A stretch of DNA of 64,000 bases from JAOPZW01 sp963835295 (GCA_963835295.1 CAWIEX010000010.1:558001-622000), one strand, 5' to 3'. Counted from the stretch's first letter, positions 8,649 to 20,263 are shown. Translations and numbers: made by a program. Notes: generated by a model from the sequence alone, not told the origin.

Positions 8649-11198
8649 CTATTCGTAGTGCAGGGCGTCGAGCACGCTCAGGCGCGAGGCCCGGCGTGCC
8701 GGCATGATCGCCGCGCCGATCCCCGCGATCACGGAGACCAGGGTGAAGGCCACCAGCGGCGCGACGGGGAGCGTGAACGGCAGCCCGTCCATGGATACCG
8801 CCTTGGTCACGAGCCCGGAGAGGAACAGCCCGAGCCCGACGCCCATGGCGGCGCCGATGAGCGCGGTGATGACGCTCTCGTGGCGGATCATGCGGCGGGC
8901 CTGGCGGCGCGTCATGCCGATCGTCCGCAGCATCCCGATCTCGCGGGTGCGCTCGAACACCGAGAGCACCATCGTGTTGACCATCCCGAACAGGCTCACG
9001 ATCACCGAGAAGCCCAGCAGCACGTAGAGCATCGCCAGGACGATCTGCATGTCCTTGGTGGCGTCCTTCGGGTACTCGGCGCCGGTATGGAGCTTGGCGT
9101 CGACGGAGCCCTTGGCCTGGGCCTCGAGGGCCGGCGCGGCGTCGGCATCCGCGTCGAGGAAGGTGAACTTGTTCTTCGGGTGGGTGAACGCCTTGTCGAA
9201 GCCGTGCTGGGACATGCTGATGTCACCGAGCAGCGCGTTGGCCTCCGGCGGGTCGTAGATGCCGCGCACAACGAGCGTGCGCTTGGCGCCGGACGGCGTC
9301 TTCAGCGACACGGAGCTGCCCAGCTTCAGGTGCTGGTCCTTGGCGTAGCCCTTGACGACGAGCACGCCGTCGATCCCGAGCTGGCCGAGCATCCGCTCGG
9401 AGTCCGTGGCGCCCTTGAACGTGTAGAAGCGTCCGATCGTGGCCGGGTCGATCCCGGTGACGGTGTTCTCCTTGCCCTGGACGATCGCCTGGTCGGCGCG
9501 GACGTGCGAGGCGGCCTTCACGCCCGGGGTCGCCGCGAGCTTGTCGCCCTCGTCGGCCCGGAACGGGAGGCTTTCGTTGCCATCGACGACGTAGCCCGCG
9601 TGGAGCTGGTCGGTGATGGCCTTCTTAGTCCCGGCGTTGATGCCGGAGCCGAGGACGGCCACGACGGTGACGAGCGTGAGCCCGATCATGAGCGCGGCCG
9701 CGGTCGACGCGGTACGGCTCGGGTTGCGGACGGCGTTGGCGCCGGCCAGGTCACCGGCCACACCGCCGGCGCGACGCGCCGGCCAGCCCACCACGCGGGC
9801 GAGCGGCTTGACGAGGCTCGGGGCGAGCAGCGCGATGCCCGCGAAGATCCCGAGCACGCCGCCGACGATCAGCAGCGCGACGACGATGCCGCTGATGGCG
9901 CTGACGAGGAGCCCGGCCGCGATGGCGGCCAGCGACGCCAGGACCACGCCGACGCCGGTCTTGGCCGAGTGCGCGGCGAAGCGCGTCGCCGGGAGCGTCG
10001 ATCCCTCGCGGACTGCGGCGATCGGCGGGACGCGGGTCGCCCGGCGCGCGGGCAGGATGCTCGCGAGCACCGTGATGCTGGTGCCGAGGAGCATCGACAC
10101 CGTGATCGTTCGCGTGGCGACGACCGTGCCGGCCTCCGGCAGGTCGAGGCCCAACGCGGAGAACAGGGCGACCATGCCCTTGGCGATGCCGAAGCCGGCA
10201 ACGAGCCCGAGCAGCGAGGCGATCAGGCCGATGACGAGGCCCTCGAGCACGACCGAGCGCTTGACCTGCTTGCGCGAGGCGCCGAGCGTCCGCAGCGTGG
10301 CGAACTCCCGGGTGCGCTGGGCGACGGTGATCGACAGCGTGTTGAAGATGACGAACGCGCCGACGAGCAGCGCGATGCCACCGAAGCCCAGCAGGACCAG
10401 GCGGACCATCCTCATGCCGTCGTTGAGCTGCGCCGCGTCGTCCTTGGCCTGCTGGGCGGCGTCCTTGACCTGCAGATTGGCCGGCAGCAGGGGCTTGATC
10501 GACCGCACGAGCGCAGCCGACGACGTGCCCTTCTTCGCGGCGACCGAGACCAGGTCATAGCGACCCTCACGGTCCAGCAGCGCCTGCGCGGTCTTGACGT
10601 CCCAGACGGCGATGCTCGCGAAGCCCAGCGAGTCGACCGTGCCGTAGGACACCGTGCCGCTGATCTCGTAGGTGTGCTTCTTGCCGAGCGCAGCGACGAC
10701 GATGGAGTCGCCGACCTCGTAGTGCTTCTTCGCGGCCGTGCCGGCGTCGATCGCGACCTCGCCGGGCCCCTGCGGGGCCTTGCCGGTCTTGAACCTGAAC
10801 GGGCTGAAGCGCGCGTTGGCGGCGTCGTAGCTGCCACCGACGCTCTCCTTGGCGACGGACTTGCCGTCGGGGCCGATGATGTCGGCCACGTTCGCCTCGG
10901 CGGGGCTGACCTCGCCCGCGGCCGCCTCGACCTCAGGCAGCTCCCGGACCTTGGCGAGCACGGAGGCGGGAATGGTGATCCCGCTGCCGTTGGTCGAGTT
11001 CTTGACGATCTCCTTGCCGCTGACGACGGCATCGGTCTTGGCCGATGAGGCCGTGAAGAGGCCGGTGAACGACTTCAGCGTGGTGTCGGTGAGGATGAAG
11101 GTGCCGCTGACCATCGCGACGCCGATGACGACGGCGAGCGCGGTGAGGAGCGCGCGGACCTTGCGGGCGGCGAGGCCCTTGAGCGCGACGGACCTCAT
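8649..11198 (-). CDS. FtsX/MacB-type ABC transporter permease
   Basis: An 849-aa ABC permease with two FtsX domains: one N-terminal membrane helix (ALLTALAVVIGVAMVSGTFI), a large extracytoplasmic domain, three helices, four central helices, a second extracytoplasmic domain and three final helices. The TREFATLRTLGASRKQ and TREIGMLRTIGMTRRQ coupling motifs after the respective helices show the internal duplication. Such permeases export lipids or peptides or act as mechanotransmitters. The start overlaps the stop of its ATPase by 4 bp (ATGA). The two-component system encoded just upstream on the same strand probably controls it, as in antimicrobial-peptide sensing modules; that link is inferred. 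Confidence 0.9.
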   Translation of the reverse strand: MRSVALKGLAARKVRALLTALAVVIGVAMVSGTFILTDTTLKSFTGLFTASSAKTDAVVSGKEIVKNSTNGSGITIPASVLAKVRELPEVEAAAGEVSPAEANVADIIGPDGKSVAKESVGGSYDAANARFSPFRFKTGKAPQGPGEVAIDAGTAAKKHYEVGDSIVVAALGKKHTYEISGTVSYGTVDSLGFASIAVWDVKTAQALLDREGRYDLVSVAAKKGTSSAALVRSIKPLLPANLQVKDAAQQAKDDAAQLNDGMRMVRLVLLGFGGIALLVGAFVIFNTLSITVAQRTREFATLRTLGASRKQVKRSVVLEGLVIGLIASLLGLVAGFGIAKGMVALFSALGLDLPEAGTVVATRTITVSMLLGTSITVLASILPARRATRVPPIAAVREGSTLPATRFAAHSAKTGVGVVLASLAAIAAGLLVSAISGIVVALLIVGGVLGIFAGIALLAPSLVKPLARVVGWPARRAGGVAGDLAGANAVRNPSRTASTAAALMIGLTLVTVVAVLGSGINAGTKKAITDQLHAGYVVDGNESLPFRADEGDKLAATPGVKAASHVRADQAIVQGKENTVTGIDPATIGRFYTFKGATDSERMLGQLGIDGVLVVKGYAKDQHLKLGSSVSLKTPSGAKRTLVVRGIYDPPEANALLGDISMSQHGFDKAFTHPKNKFTFLDADADAAPALEAQAKGSVDAKLHTGAEYPKDATKDMQIVLAMLYVLLGFSVIVSLFGMVNTMVLSVFERTREIGMLRTIGMTRRQARRMIRHESVITALIGAAMGVGLGLFLSGLVTKAVSMDGLPFTLPVAPLVAFTLVSVIAGIGAAIMPARRASRLSVLDALHYE

Positions 11199-11968
11199 CG
11201 CTGGGTCACCTGCTCGAGCGCCTCGAGGATCTCGTGGGCGCTGGACGGGCCGAGGTCGCGGACGATGTGGCCGTCGGCGAGGAAGACGACGCGATCGGCG
11301 ATCGCCGCCGCGTGCGCGTCGTGGGTGACCATGACGGTGGTCTGGCCGAGGGTGTCGACCGAGTCACGCAGCAGCGTCAGGATCTCGCCGCTCGTCGTCG
11401 AGTCCAGGTTGCCGGTCGGCTCGTCGGCGAACATCACGCTGGGGCGCGAGACGAGGGCACGGGCCACGGCGACGCGCTGCTGCTGGCCCCCGGACAGCTC
11501 GGACGGGCGGTGGGTGAGGCGCTGGCCGAGCCCGACCTTGTCGATGAGCTCCTCGAGCCATTGCGGGTCAGGCTTGCCGCCGGCGAGCTTGAGCGGCAGC
11601 GCGATGTTCTCCGCCGCGGTCAGCATCGGCAGCAGGTTGAAGAACTGGAAGATGAAGCCGATGTGATCGCGGCGCAGCTTGGTCAGCTGGTTGTCGTCCA
11701 TGCCGGTGATGTCCTCGCCGGCGACGGTGACGTCACCCGAGGTGGGCTGGTCGAGCCCGGCGAGGATGTGCATGAGCGTCGACTTGCCCGAGCCCGAGGG
11801 CCCCATGACGGCGGTGAGGCGACCACGGGCGATGTCGAGCGACACGCCGCGCAGCGCGTCGACAGCGGTGTCGCCCTGGCCGTAGCGGCGCACCACGTCG
11901 CGCGCCGTGACGACGGCCTCGGAGACGGGTGGGTCCTGGAGCTCTGATTGCATGAGGACGGACTGCAT
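11195..11968 (-). CDS. ABC transporter ATP-binding protein (LolD/MacB type)
   Basis: The 257-aa ATPase partner of the FtsX-type permease. Walker A is GPSGSGKST near residue 54, the Q-loop lies in FIFQFFNLLP, the signature is LSGGQQQRVAVARAL, Walker B is PSVMFADEPTGNLDS, and the H-loop is MVTHD. The spacing is normal for the LolD/MacB group. The ATG at 11968 has GAAGGGA seven bases upstream. It lies 132 bp downstream of the response regulator, so it may have its own promoter or share read-through transcription. The stop is coupled to the permease start. Confidence 0.93.
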   Translation of the reverse strand: MQSVLMQSELQDPPVSEAVVTARDVVRRYGQGDTAVDALRGVSLDIARGRLTAVMGPSGSGKSTLMHILAGLDQPTSGDVTVAGEDITGMDDNQLTKLRRDHIGFIFQFFNLLPMLTAAENIALPLKLAGGKPDPQWLEELIDKVGLGQRLTHRPSELSGGQQQRVAVARALVSRPSVMFADEPTGNLDSTTSGEILTLLRDSVDTLGQTTVMVTHDAHAAAIADRVVFLADGHIVRDLGPSSAHEILEALEQVTQR

Positions 11969-12100
11969 TGCGATCCCTTCGTGGGGGTTTGCGTGACAGC
12001 GACGAGCCTCCCGTCCAAGGGCTCGCGGCGCGCACGGGTCAACTCGTGTCGTGGGGGGCGGTTCGCTGGGTGTCGGCTCGGGCGGCTCGCCCCTGGCGCG

Positions 12101-12745
12101 TCAGGCGCGCAGGAAGCGCAGGACGGCCAGGACGCGGCGGTGCTCGTGGCCGGTCGCCGGCAGGCCGAGCTTCGTGAACACGCTCGAGACGTACTTCTCC
12201 ACGCTGCGCAGCGTGATCTGCATCGTCTCGGCGATGGCCTGGTTGGAGAGGCCCTCGGCGATCTGCTCGAGGACCTCGCGCTCGCGCTCGGTCAAGGTCT
12301 GCAGCGGCCCATCGTCCTTGGCCCGCGCGAAGAGCCCGGTGACCACCTCGGGGTCGAGAGCCGAGCCGCCGTCGGCCACGCGCTCCAGCGCGCCGACGAA
12401 GCTGTCCACGTTCGACACGCGATCCTTGAGCAGGTAGCCGAGGCCCTCGGGGGTCTCGGCCAGCAGGCGCGTGGCGACCCCGACCTCGACGTGCTGGGAG
12501 AGGATGACGATGCCGATCTGCGGATGGCGCGCGCGGATCTCATGGGCCGCGCGCAGCCCCTCGTCGGTCTGCGTCGGCGGCATGCGGACATCGACGATCG
12601 CCACGTCGGGCACGTGGCCGTCGACCTCGCGCAGCAGATCCTCCGGCGAGTCGACCTGAGCCGCCACCTCGATGCCCGCGCGGGTCAGGATCGAGGCGAT
12701 GCCCTCGCGGACGAGGATGCTGTCGTCCGCGATCACGACCCGCAC
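12101..12745 (-). CDS. NarL/LuxR-type response regulator
   Basis: A 214-aa response regulator with receiver and LuxR-type DNA-binding domains. The receiver shows IADDS near the start, phosphoacceptor Asp in VPDVAIVDVRMPP near residue 54, and the conserved Lys in YLLKDRV. The C-terminal helix-turn-helix contains LTEREREVLEQIAEGLSNQA and RSVEKYVSSVFTKLGL. GTG at 12745 (VRVVIADDS) is preferred because it gives the usual receiver start; a GTG at 12736 is an alternative. The gene overlaps the end of its histidine kinase. The likely target is the ABC exporter operon downstream. Confidence 0.92.
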   Translation of the reverse strand: MRVVIADDSILVREGIASILTRAGIEVAAQVDSPEDLLREVDGHVPDVAIVDVRMPPTQTDEGLRAAHEIRARHPQIGIVILSQHVEVGVATRLLAETPEGLGYLLKDRVSNVDSFVGALERVADGGSALDPEVVTGLFARAKDDGPLQTLTEREREVLEQIAEGLSNQAIAETMQITLRSVEKYVSSVFTKLGLPATGHEHRRVLAVLRFLRA

Positions 12746-14538
12746 GGCAGCTCCGCAATGACGGTGGTCCCTGCCCCCGGCGGACTGATCACGGTCAGCC
12801 GCCCGTCGAGGGCCTCGACGCGATCGGCCAGCCCGCGCAGCCCTGACCCGCGGGCCCCGTCGGCGCCGCCGACGCCGTCGTCGGCGATCTCGATGACGGC
12901 GTTGCGCCCCTGACGCGACACGCGTACGCTGGCCGTGGTCGCCTGCGCATACTTGGCGACGTTGGTCAACGCCTCGGAGGCCACGAAGTAGGCCGCGAGC
13001 TCGACGGGCTCGGGGAGGTCGCCGTTGGTCTCGTAGGTGACGGTGGCGGGCACCGGCGAGCGCGCGGCCAGCGAGTCCAGGGCGGCGGCCAGGCCGTGGT
13101 TGAGCACGGCGGGATGGATCCCACGCGCCAGCTCGCGCAGCTCGGCGAGCGATTGGGCCAGCTCCGAAGTCGCGGTCGCGACGAGCGCCTGCGCCGATGG
13201 GTCGTTGCCGACGTGCCCTTCCAGGAGGCGCAGCTGCAGCGACAGCGCGACCAATCGCTGCTGGGCTCCGTCGTGCAGGTTGCGCTCGAGGCGCCGGCGC
13301 TCGGCGTCGCTGGCGGCGACGATGCGCTCGCGCGAGGCCTGGACCTCCGCCAGCCGGGACTGGGCCTCGGCCTGCAGGCGCTCGTTCTCGAGCGCCATGC
13401 CCGCCGCGGCGCGGACGGCCTCGACCAGCTCGGGATCGTCGTCGAGCGAGGCGTCGTAGATGAGCGCGGCGAGCTCGGTGCCGTCGCTCTCGACGATCGC
13501 CGCGGAGCGATCCTCGGCGAGCGGAGGGACCAGCACCGGGTGCCCGTCGGCGTCGGCGTAGCCCAGGGACTCGGGCAGTCGGTAGGCGATCACGAGGCTC
13601 GGGTCGCCCAGCCCCTTGGCCAGCGCGTCCCGCAGCCCGACCCCGCGCGTGGTCTTGAGGTCGCGGAAGAGGTCGGCCATGCCGCCGCGCGCGAGGCGCG
13701 AGCGCAGCAGGCCGACGAGGAACGCCGCCGGCACGCTCACGAGTGAGCAGATCGCCAGCCAGAGGACCGCCTGCGACCGCGAGCCGGTGATGAGATCGTT
13801 GGTGAGCAGCGCGGCGAAGAGCAGCAGGGCCACGCTGCCCGCGACGCTCGGCAGCAGCGCGCGCCGCCGCGGGCGCGACGCTGCCCGCCAGCGCGCTGCC
13901 ACCACGACCGCGACGGCCACGCAGGCCAGGCCCGCCAGCGAGCGCTGGCCCTTGTCGACCGCATCCGCGATGTCCGCGTTCGGGAAGGCGGCCAGCAGGT
14001 TCCCGTCCTGTTCGTAGAACAGCAGCCAGACGACCTGCAGTACCCACAGCGCCAGCACGAAGGTGCCCACCAGCAGCCAGTCCACGCGCGACTCGAGCCG
14101 TCCCGCGGTCAGCAGCGTCAGCAGCAGCGCCACGAAGAACGGCGCCCACAGCTCCTGCACCAGGATCGACGACGTCTGAGCGATCGGCGCGTGGAACTGG
14201 CCGACGATGGCCGAGGTGAAGAAGCCCGCGCCCGCGGCGGCCATCAGCAGGCCGCTGCGGCTGTCAGGCCGCCGGCGCCAGGCGATCAGCCCGCAGGCCG
14301 CGAACGACCCGCCGATCAGCCGGTAGATGACCTGCACGGTCTCGACCCGCTCCTCTCCGGGCCAGATCACCGGCACGAGCGCTGCAAACTCGGCGCCGAG
14401 GGCCACGGCCCATAGCCCGAGCCAGAAGCCCGGGCCGCGCACAGGGGCCGAGAGGCGGCCGATGGTCGCCGCCCCGGTGGCGTCGCGGGACGTGACGAGG
14501 CTCCTCGCCGCCACATCCCACCGTGCCAGACGGATCAT
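12733..14538 (-). CDS. membrane sensor histidine kinase (HisKA_3 type)
   Basis: A 601-aa sensor kinase. The first 290 residues contain about eight hydrophobic helices and no large extracellular loop, so the signal is probably sensed in or near the membrane. A GAF-like linker follows, then the dimerisation box AERRRLERNLHDGAQQRLVA with phosphoacceptor His near residue 425 and the ATPase motifs EALTNVAKYA, IADDGVGG and GSGLRGLADRV. This is the partner of the overlapping response regulator (13-bp overlap). The ligand is unknown. Location next to an FtsX-type ABC exporter suggests sensing of membrane-active compounds. Confidence 0.92.
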   Translation of the reverse strand: MIRLARWDVAARSLVTSRDATGAATIGRLSAPVRGPGFWLGLWAVALGAEFAALVPVIWPGEERVETVQVIYRLIGGSFAACGLIAWRRRPDSRSGLLMAAAGAGFFTSAIVGQFHAPIAQTSSILVQELWAPFFVALLLTLLTAGRLESRVDWLLVGTFVLALWVLQVVWLLFYEQDGNLLAAFPNADIADAVDKGQRSLAGLACVAVAVVVAARWRAASRPRRRALLPSVAGSVALLLFAALLTNDLITGSRSQAVLWLAICSLVSVPAAFLVGLLRSRLARGGMADLFRDLKTTRGVGLRDALAKGLGDPSLVIAYRLPESLGYADADGHPVLVPPLAEDRSAAIVESDGTELAALIYDASLDDDPELVEAVRAAAGMALENERLQAEAQSRLAEVQASRERIVAASDAERRRLERNLHDGAQQRLVALSLQLRLLEGHVGNDPSAQALVATATSELAQSLAELRELARGIHPAVLNHGLAAALDSLAARSPVPATVTYETNGDLPEPVELAAYFVASEALTNVAKYAQATTASVRVSRQGRNAVIEIADDGVGGADGARGSGLRGLADRVEALDGRLTVISPPGAGTTVIAELPCGS

Positions 14539-14605
14539 CCGTAGCTCCTGCTCGGCTGGACCGGGGCCTCCGCTCCACGGTCCTGCGGCTCCCTGCGGTT
14601 CGAGT

Positions 14606-15730
14606 CTAACCCGAGCGTGGATGGCTCGCGGGCGCCAGGATGGCCAGCGCCACGGCGACGCCGGCCACCGCGGCGAGGCTCGTCTCCAGGGCCGTGGCGT
14701 CCGCGAGCAGTCCCACGGCGGCCGGCCCGACGAGGAAGCCCAGGTAGGCGATCGTGGTCACGACCGACACGGCGGCGCCGCGCACCGCCTCGCCGGCGCC
14801 GCGGCCGGCGATCGAGAAGAGCACGGGCGCGCAGATCGAGATGCCGGCGCCGGCGGCGACCACGCCGACCAACGCCAGCCCGGCGACCGGGGCCAGGGCG
14901 CCCAGCAGCGTGCCGGCGGCGCCCAGCGCGGCGCCGCCGCGCAGCAGGGTCAGCTCGCTCACGCGGCCGGCGAGCGCGTGGCCGCCCAGGCGCGAGACCG
15001 CGGCGGCGCCGGCGAAGAGGGCCGGGGCGAGCGCGCCGAGGGCGGGGGAGGCGTCGAGGTCGGACTCGAGGTGCACGGCGCCCCAGCTCTGCCACGCGTT
15101 CTCGACGAAGAAGGCCAGCGCGCACAGCCCGCCCAGGACGACGAGCAGGCGCGGCACGGGGCGCAGCGACGGGCGCGCCGTCGAGCGCGGGGCGCCGGCG
15201 GGGGGCACGCGCAGCAGCGACGCGGCGGTGGCGGCGACGACGAGGCCCACACCGACGAGCACGGTCTCCGGCCCGGCGCCGGCGGCCCGCAGGCCGCCCG
15301 CCGCGAGGCTGCCGCCCACCACGCAGGCCGAGAACGTGCCGTGGGCCAGGCTCAGCACGGCGCGGCTCGTGGCGGCCTCGGTGCTCACGCCCTCGGCGTT
15401 GATGGCGACGTCGACCGCGCCGGACGTCGCTCCCAGGACGAGCAGGGCGGCGCACAGAGCCGCGGTCGACGTCGCCAGCCCGGGCAGCGCGGCGGCGCCG
15501 CCGAACGCGGCGAGCGTGGCCGGCAGCGCCGGCGCGCCCCAGCGGTCGACGAGCGTCCCCGCCGGGCGCATCGACACCAGGGCGCCGGCGCCGATGCACA
15601 GCAGCGCGACGCCGAGCTGGCCGTCGTCGACGCGGGCGTGCGCCTGCACGGCGGGCAGCGTGGCGCCCCACGCGCCCCAGAAGAGACCGAAGGCGGCGAA
15701 GCCGCCCAGCACCCGTACCCGCCCGGCCAC
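14606..15730 (-). CDS. MFS transporter
   Basis: A 374-aa major facilitator with about twelve hydrophobic helices. It begins VRVLGGFAAFGLFWGAWGAT, followed by the loop RPAGTLVDRWGAP that resembles the conserved cytoplasmic loop between helices 2 and 3, and a matching SRLGGHALAGRVSE motif in the second half. The compact size and glycine/alanine-rich helices resemble the YbjJ/FucP-like exporters of unknown substrate. It is transcribed away from the Hcp gene, with a 78-bp shared upstream region. The substrate is not predicted. Confidence 0.82.
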   Translation of the reverse strand: MAGRVRVLGGFAAFGLFWGAWGATLPAVQAHARVDDGQLGVALLCIGAGALVSMRPAGTLVDRWGAPALPATLAAFGGAAALPGLATSTAALCAALLVLGATSGAVDVAINAEGVSTEAATSRAVLSLAHGTFSACVVGGSLAAGGLRAAGAGPETVLVGVGLVVAATAASLLRVPPAGAPRSTARPSLRPVPRLLVVLGGLCALAFFVENAWQSWGAVHLESDLDASPALGALAPALFAGAAAVSRLGGHALAGRVSELTLLRGGAALGAAGTLLGALAPVAGLALVGVVAAGAGISICAPVLFSIAGRGAGEAVRGAAVSVVTTIAYLGFLVGPAAVGLLADATALETSLAAVAGVAVALAILAPASHPRSG

Positions 15731-15768
15731 CCGTCCCGCCTACCCGCGCCGCCGGGAGCCGACGCGCG

Positions 15769-15797
15769 TTGACCTGCGTCACCGGGTCGTGTAGACC
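15769..15797 (+). promoter_or_regulatory. predicted promoter of the hcp-methyltransferase unit
   Basis: TTGACC (15769-15774), 17 bp, then TAGACC (15792-15797). The expected transcription start lies only 0-5 bases before the hcp ATG at 15809, and no ribosome-binding site fits in between, so the transcript may be leaderless. Confidence 0.4.
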
Positions 15798-15808
15798 CCG
15801 CCTCAGGC

Positions 15809-16288
15809 ATGGCGGCGTTCGACTACTTCCTCAGGCTGGACGGCATCCCGGGCGAGAGCGCCGACGCCAAGCACAAGGGCGAGATCGACGTCCTCAGCTG
15901 GTCGTGGGGCGAGTCGCAGGAGATCGCGGCGACGCCGGGAGGCGGCTCGGGCGCCGGCAAGGTGGCGATGACCGACCTGCACGTCAGCGCGAACCTCTCG
16001 AAGGCGAGCCCGCAGCTCCTGCTGGCCTGCGCGGCCGGGACGCACATCAAGAGCGCCGTCCTCACGGGGCGCAAGGCGGGCAAGGGGCAGACCGAGTTCC
16101 TGACCTTCTCGCTCTCGGACGTCCTCGTCAGCGGCTACCAGACCGGCGGGGCGACGGCCGAGGCGCCGCTGGACTCGATCTCGCTGAACTTCTCGAAGAT
16201 CGAGATGACCTACCGCGAGCAGACGGCCAAGGGCAGCGTCGCCCCGATCCGGGTCGGCTGGGACCGCAAGACCAACAAGGCGTTCTGA
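15809..16288 (+). CDS. hcp: Hcp family (type VI secretion tube-like) protein, orphan
   Basis: A 159-aa protein that matches the Hcp1 family along its length. Typical features are the start FDYFLRLDGIPGESADAKHK, the EIDVLSWSWGESQE strand, and the C-terminal SISLNFSKIEMTYREQ. Hcp monomers form hexameric rings that stack into the tube of type VI secretion systems. No other secretion gene (VipA/B, VgrG, ClpV, TssJLM) is in the window, and actinobacteria generally lack the system, so this is an orphan Hcp of unknown role. No signal peptide is present. Its stop codon overlaps the start of a methyltransferase gene, which suggests that the two products act together. Confidence 0.9.
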   Translation: MAAFDYFLRLDGIPGESADAKHKGEIDVLSWSWGESQEIAATPGGGSGAGKVAMTDLHVSANLSKASPQLLLACAAGTHIKSAVLTGRKAGKGQTEFLTFSLSDVLVSGYQTGGATAEAPLDSISLNFSKIEMTYREQTAKGSVAPIRVGWDRKTNKAF

Positions 16289-17808
16289 GCGCTCCGGGGC
16301 CGGCCGCCGGGTCGCCGTACGACGCGGTCCCGTACCCCGGGCACCCGTTCGCCCAGACGCACCCCGATCGCCTCGCGACGCTCGCGACGCTCTTCGGCGT
16401 GGGCTCCGCCGCGCCCGAGCGCTGCCGCGTGCTCGAGCTCGGCTGCGGCGACGCCGGCAACCTCATCCCGATGGCGCTCGCGCTGCCCGACGCGAGCTTC
16501 GTCGGCATCGATGCCGCGCCGAAGGCGATCGCGCGCGGTCAGGGGCTCGTCGCCGAGCTCGGCCTGGCGAACGTGACGCTCGAGGCACGGGCCATCGAGG
16601 AGCTGTCGCCGGCCGCGGGCGGCTTCGACTACGTCATCGCCCATGGCGTGTACTCATGGGTGCCGGCGGCAGTGCGCGATCGCCTGCTCGCCGTCTGCCG
16701 CGCGGCACTCGACGACGCCGGCGTGGCCTACGTCAGCTACAACGCCCTGCCCGGCGGGCGCCTGCGCCAGGCGCTGCGCGACATGCTCGTCTTCCACACC
16801 GCCGAGCTCACCGACGCGCGCGAGCGCGTCGCCCAGGCGCGGGCGCTGCTGCGCTTCCTGGTCGAGGGTGCGCCCGGCGAGCAGGGCCTCGGCGCGCTCC
16901 TGCGCGGCCAGGCCGAGCGCATGCTCGCGCGCAGCGACGCGACGCTGCTACACGACGAGCTCGCGGACGTCAACGACGCCGTCTACTTCCACGAGTTCGC
17001 CGCGCACGCCGCTCGCCACGGGCTGCAGTACCTCGCCGAGGCGGACTTCTTCGAGATGCAGATCGGCGCCGCCTCCGAGCCGGCCGCGCAGGCGCTGATG
17101 GGGATCGAGGACCCGGTGCGCCGCGAGCAGTACCTCGACTTCCTCAAGGGCCGCATGTTCCGCCAGACGCTGCTGTGCCGCGCCGAGCTCGCGATCGACC
17201 GCACGCCGCGCCCGGAGGTGCTCGAGCACCTGGCCGTGTCCACCCAGGCCCAGCCGCGGGGCGAGTCCGGCCTCGACGGCGCGCAGGCCTTCGCGGGGCC
17301 GACCGGCTCGACGCTCACGACCGACCACCCGCTGGTCGTCGACGCCCTCGAGCGCGCCGCGAGCGCCTGGCCGGCCGCGCTGTGGGTAGCCGACCTGCTC
17401 GGCCCGGACGCGACGCCCGCAGACCGCCGCGCGCTGTGCGACGCGCTGCTGCGCAGCTACGCCGCCAACCTCGTCGCGCTCCACGTCCACCCGCCGCGAC
17501 CGGCGACCACCCCGGGCGACGCCCCGCGGGCCAGCGCCCTCGCGCGCCACCAGGCCCGCGCCGGCGAGACGGTGACCAACCTGCGCCACGCCAGCGTGCG
17601 CATCGAGGACGACCTCGGGCGCCGGCTCGTCACGCTGCTCGACGGCACCCGCGACCGCGCCGCGCTGGCCGCCGAGCTGCGCGCGCACCTCCTCGACCAG
17701 GGCCGCCCGGTCCCCGCCGACCTGGCCGACAGCCTCGAGCGCAGCCTGCAGGGCCTCGCGCGCCTGGCGCTCCTGCAGCGCCCTTCGTCACCGTCCGACG
17801 CGCCCTGA
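16285..17808 (+). CDS. SAM-dependent methyltransferase with regulatory domain (PKMT-like), probable CTG start
   Basis: A 507-aa class I methyltransferase. The N-terminal segment SPYDAVPYPGHPFAQTHPDR and the SAM motif RVLELGCGDAGN near residue 50, then FVGIDAAPKAI, are followed by a region resembling the methyltransferase regulatory domain (HDELADVNDAVYFHEF near 230, FLKGRMFRQTLLCR near 290) and a C-terminal domain. This architecture is that of the family containing the rickettsial protein-lysine methyltransferases PKMT1/2. No ATG, GTG or TTG lies near the expected N-terminus. The CTG at 16285 overlaps the hcp stop (CTGA) and gives exactly the expected start, so a coupled non-standard CTG start is proposed. 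Hcp, its tight neighbour, is the obvious candidate substrate; that is inference. Confidence 0.82.
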   Translation: MSAPGPAAGSPYDAVPYPGHPFAQTHPDRLATLATLFGVGSAAPERCRVLELGCGDAGNLIPMALALPDASFVGIDAAPKAIARGQGLVAELGLANVTLEARAIEELSPAAGGFDYVIAHGVYSWVPAAVRDRLLAVCRAALDDAGVAYVSYNALPGGRLRQALRDMLVFHTAELTDARERVAQARALLRFLVEGAPGEQGLGALLRGQAERMLARSDATLLHDELADVNDAVYFHEFAAHAARHGLQYLAEADFFEMQIGAASEPAAQALMGIEDPVRREQYLDFLKGRMFRQTLLCRAELAIDRTPRPEVLEHLAVSTQAQPRGESGLDGAQAFAGPTGSTLTTDHPLVVDALERAASAWPAALWVADLLGPDATPADRRALCDALLRSYAANLVALHVHPPRPATTPGDAPRASALARHQARAGETVTNLRHASVRIEDDLGRRLVTLLDGTRDRAALAAELRAHLLDQGRPVPADLADSLERSLQGLARLALLQRPSSPSDAP

Positions 17809-17813
17809 AACGC

Positions 17814-17841
17814 GTGTGGCCCCGCCGGGGCGGGGCCACAC
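17814..17841. terminator. bidirectional hairpin terminator
   Basis: A perfect 13-bp stem (GTGTGGCCCCGCC and its complement, separated by GG) sits between two convergent genes, 5 bp after the methyltransferase stop and 28 bp before the glutamine synthetase stop. No T-tract follows on either side, as is common in GC-rich actinobacteria. Confidence 0.75.
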
Positions 17842-17869
17842 CGAAGCGCGCAGGGGGGCGTGCGCGCGC

Positions 17870-20017
<2,148 letters not shown>

Positions 20018-20263
20018 GGGCGTGAGAGGTCCTCCTGATTTTGGCTCTGAGTCGCGTGCGTGGGAATGCAGGGCGAGCCTAGTGGCGGCAACGACGCGTT
20101 CACCTTATCCAGCCGTCGAAGAATCGGCAGGCATCGTTCGCCCTCGTGGACGGGGCGGCTCTACCGGATGGCGAATGCGGCGGGTCGATCTTTCGACACC
20201 GGGCGAAAGACGCTCCGCCCGGCGGCCAACAGACTGCGAGGCGCACTCGACCCAGGAGGATCC

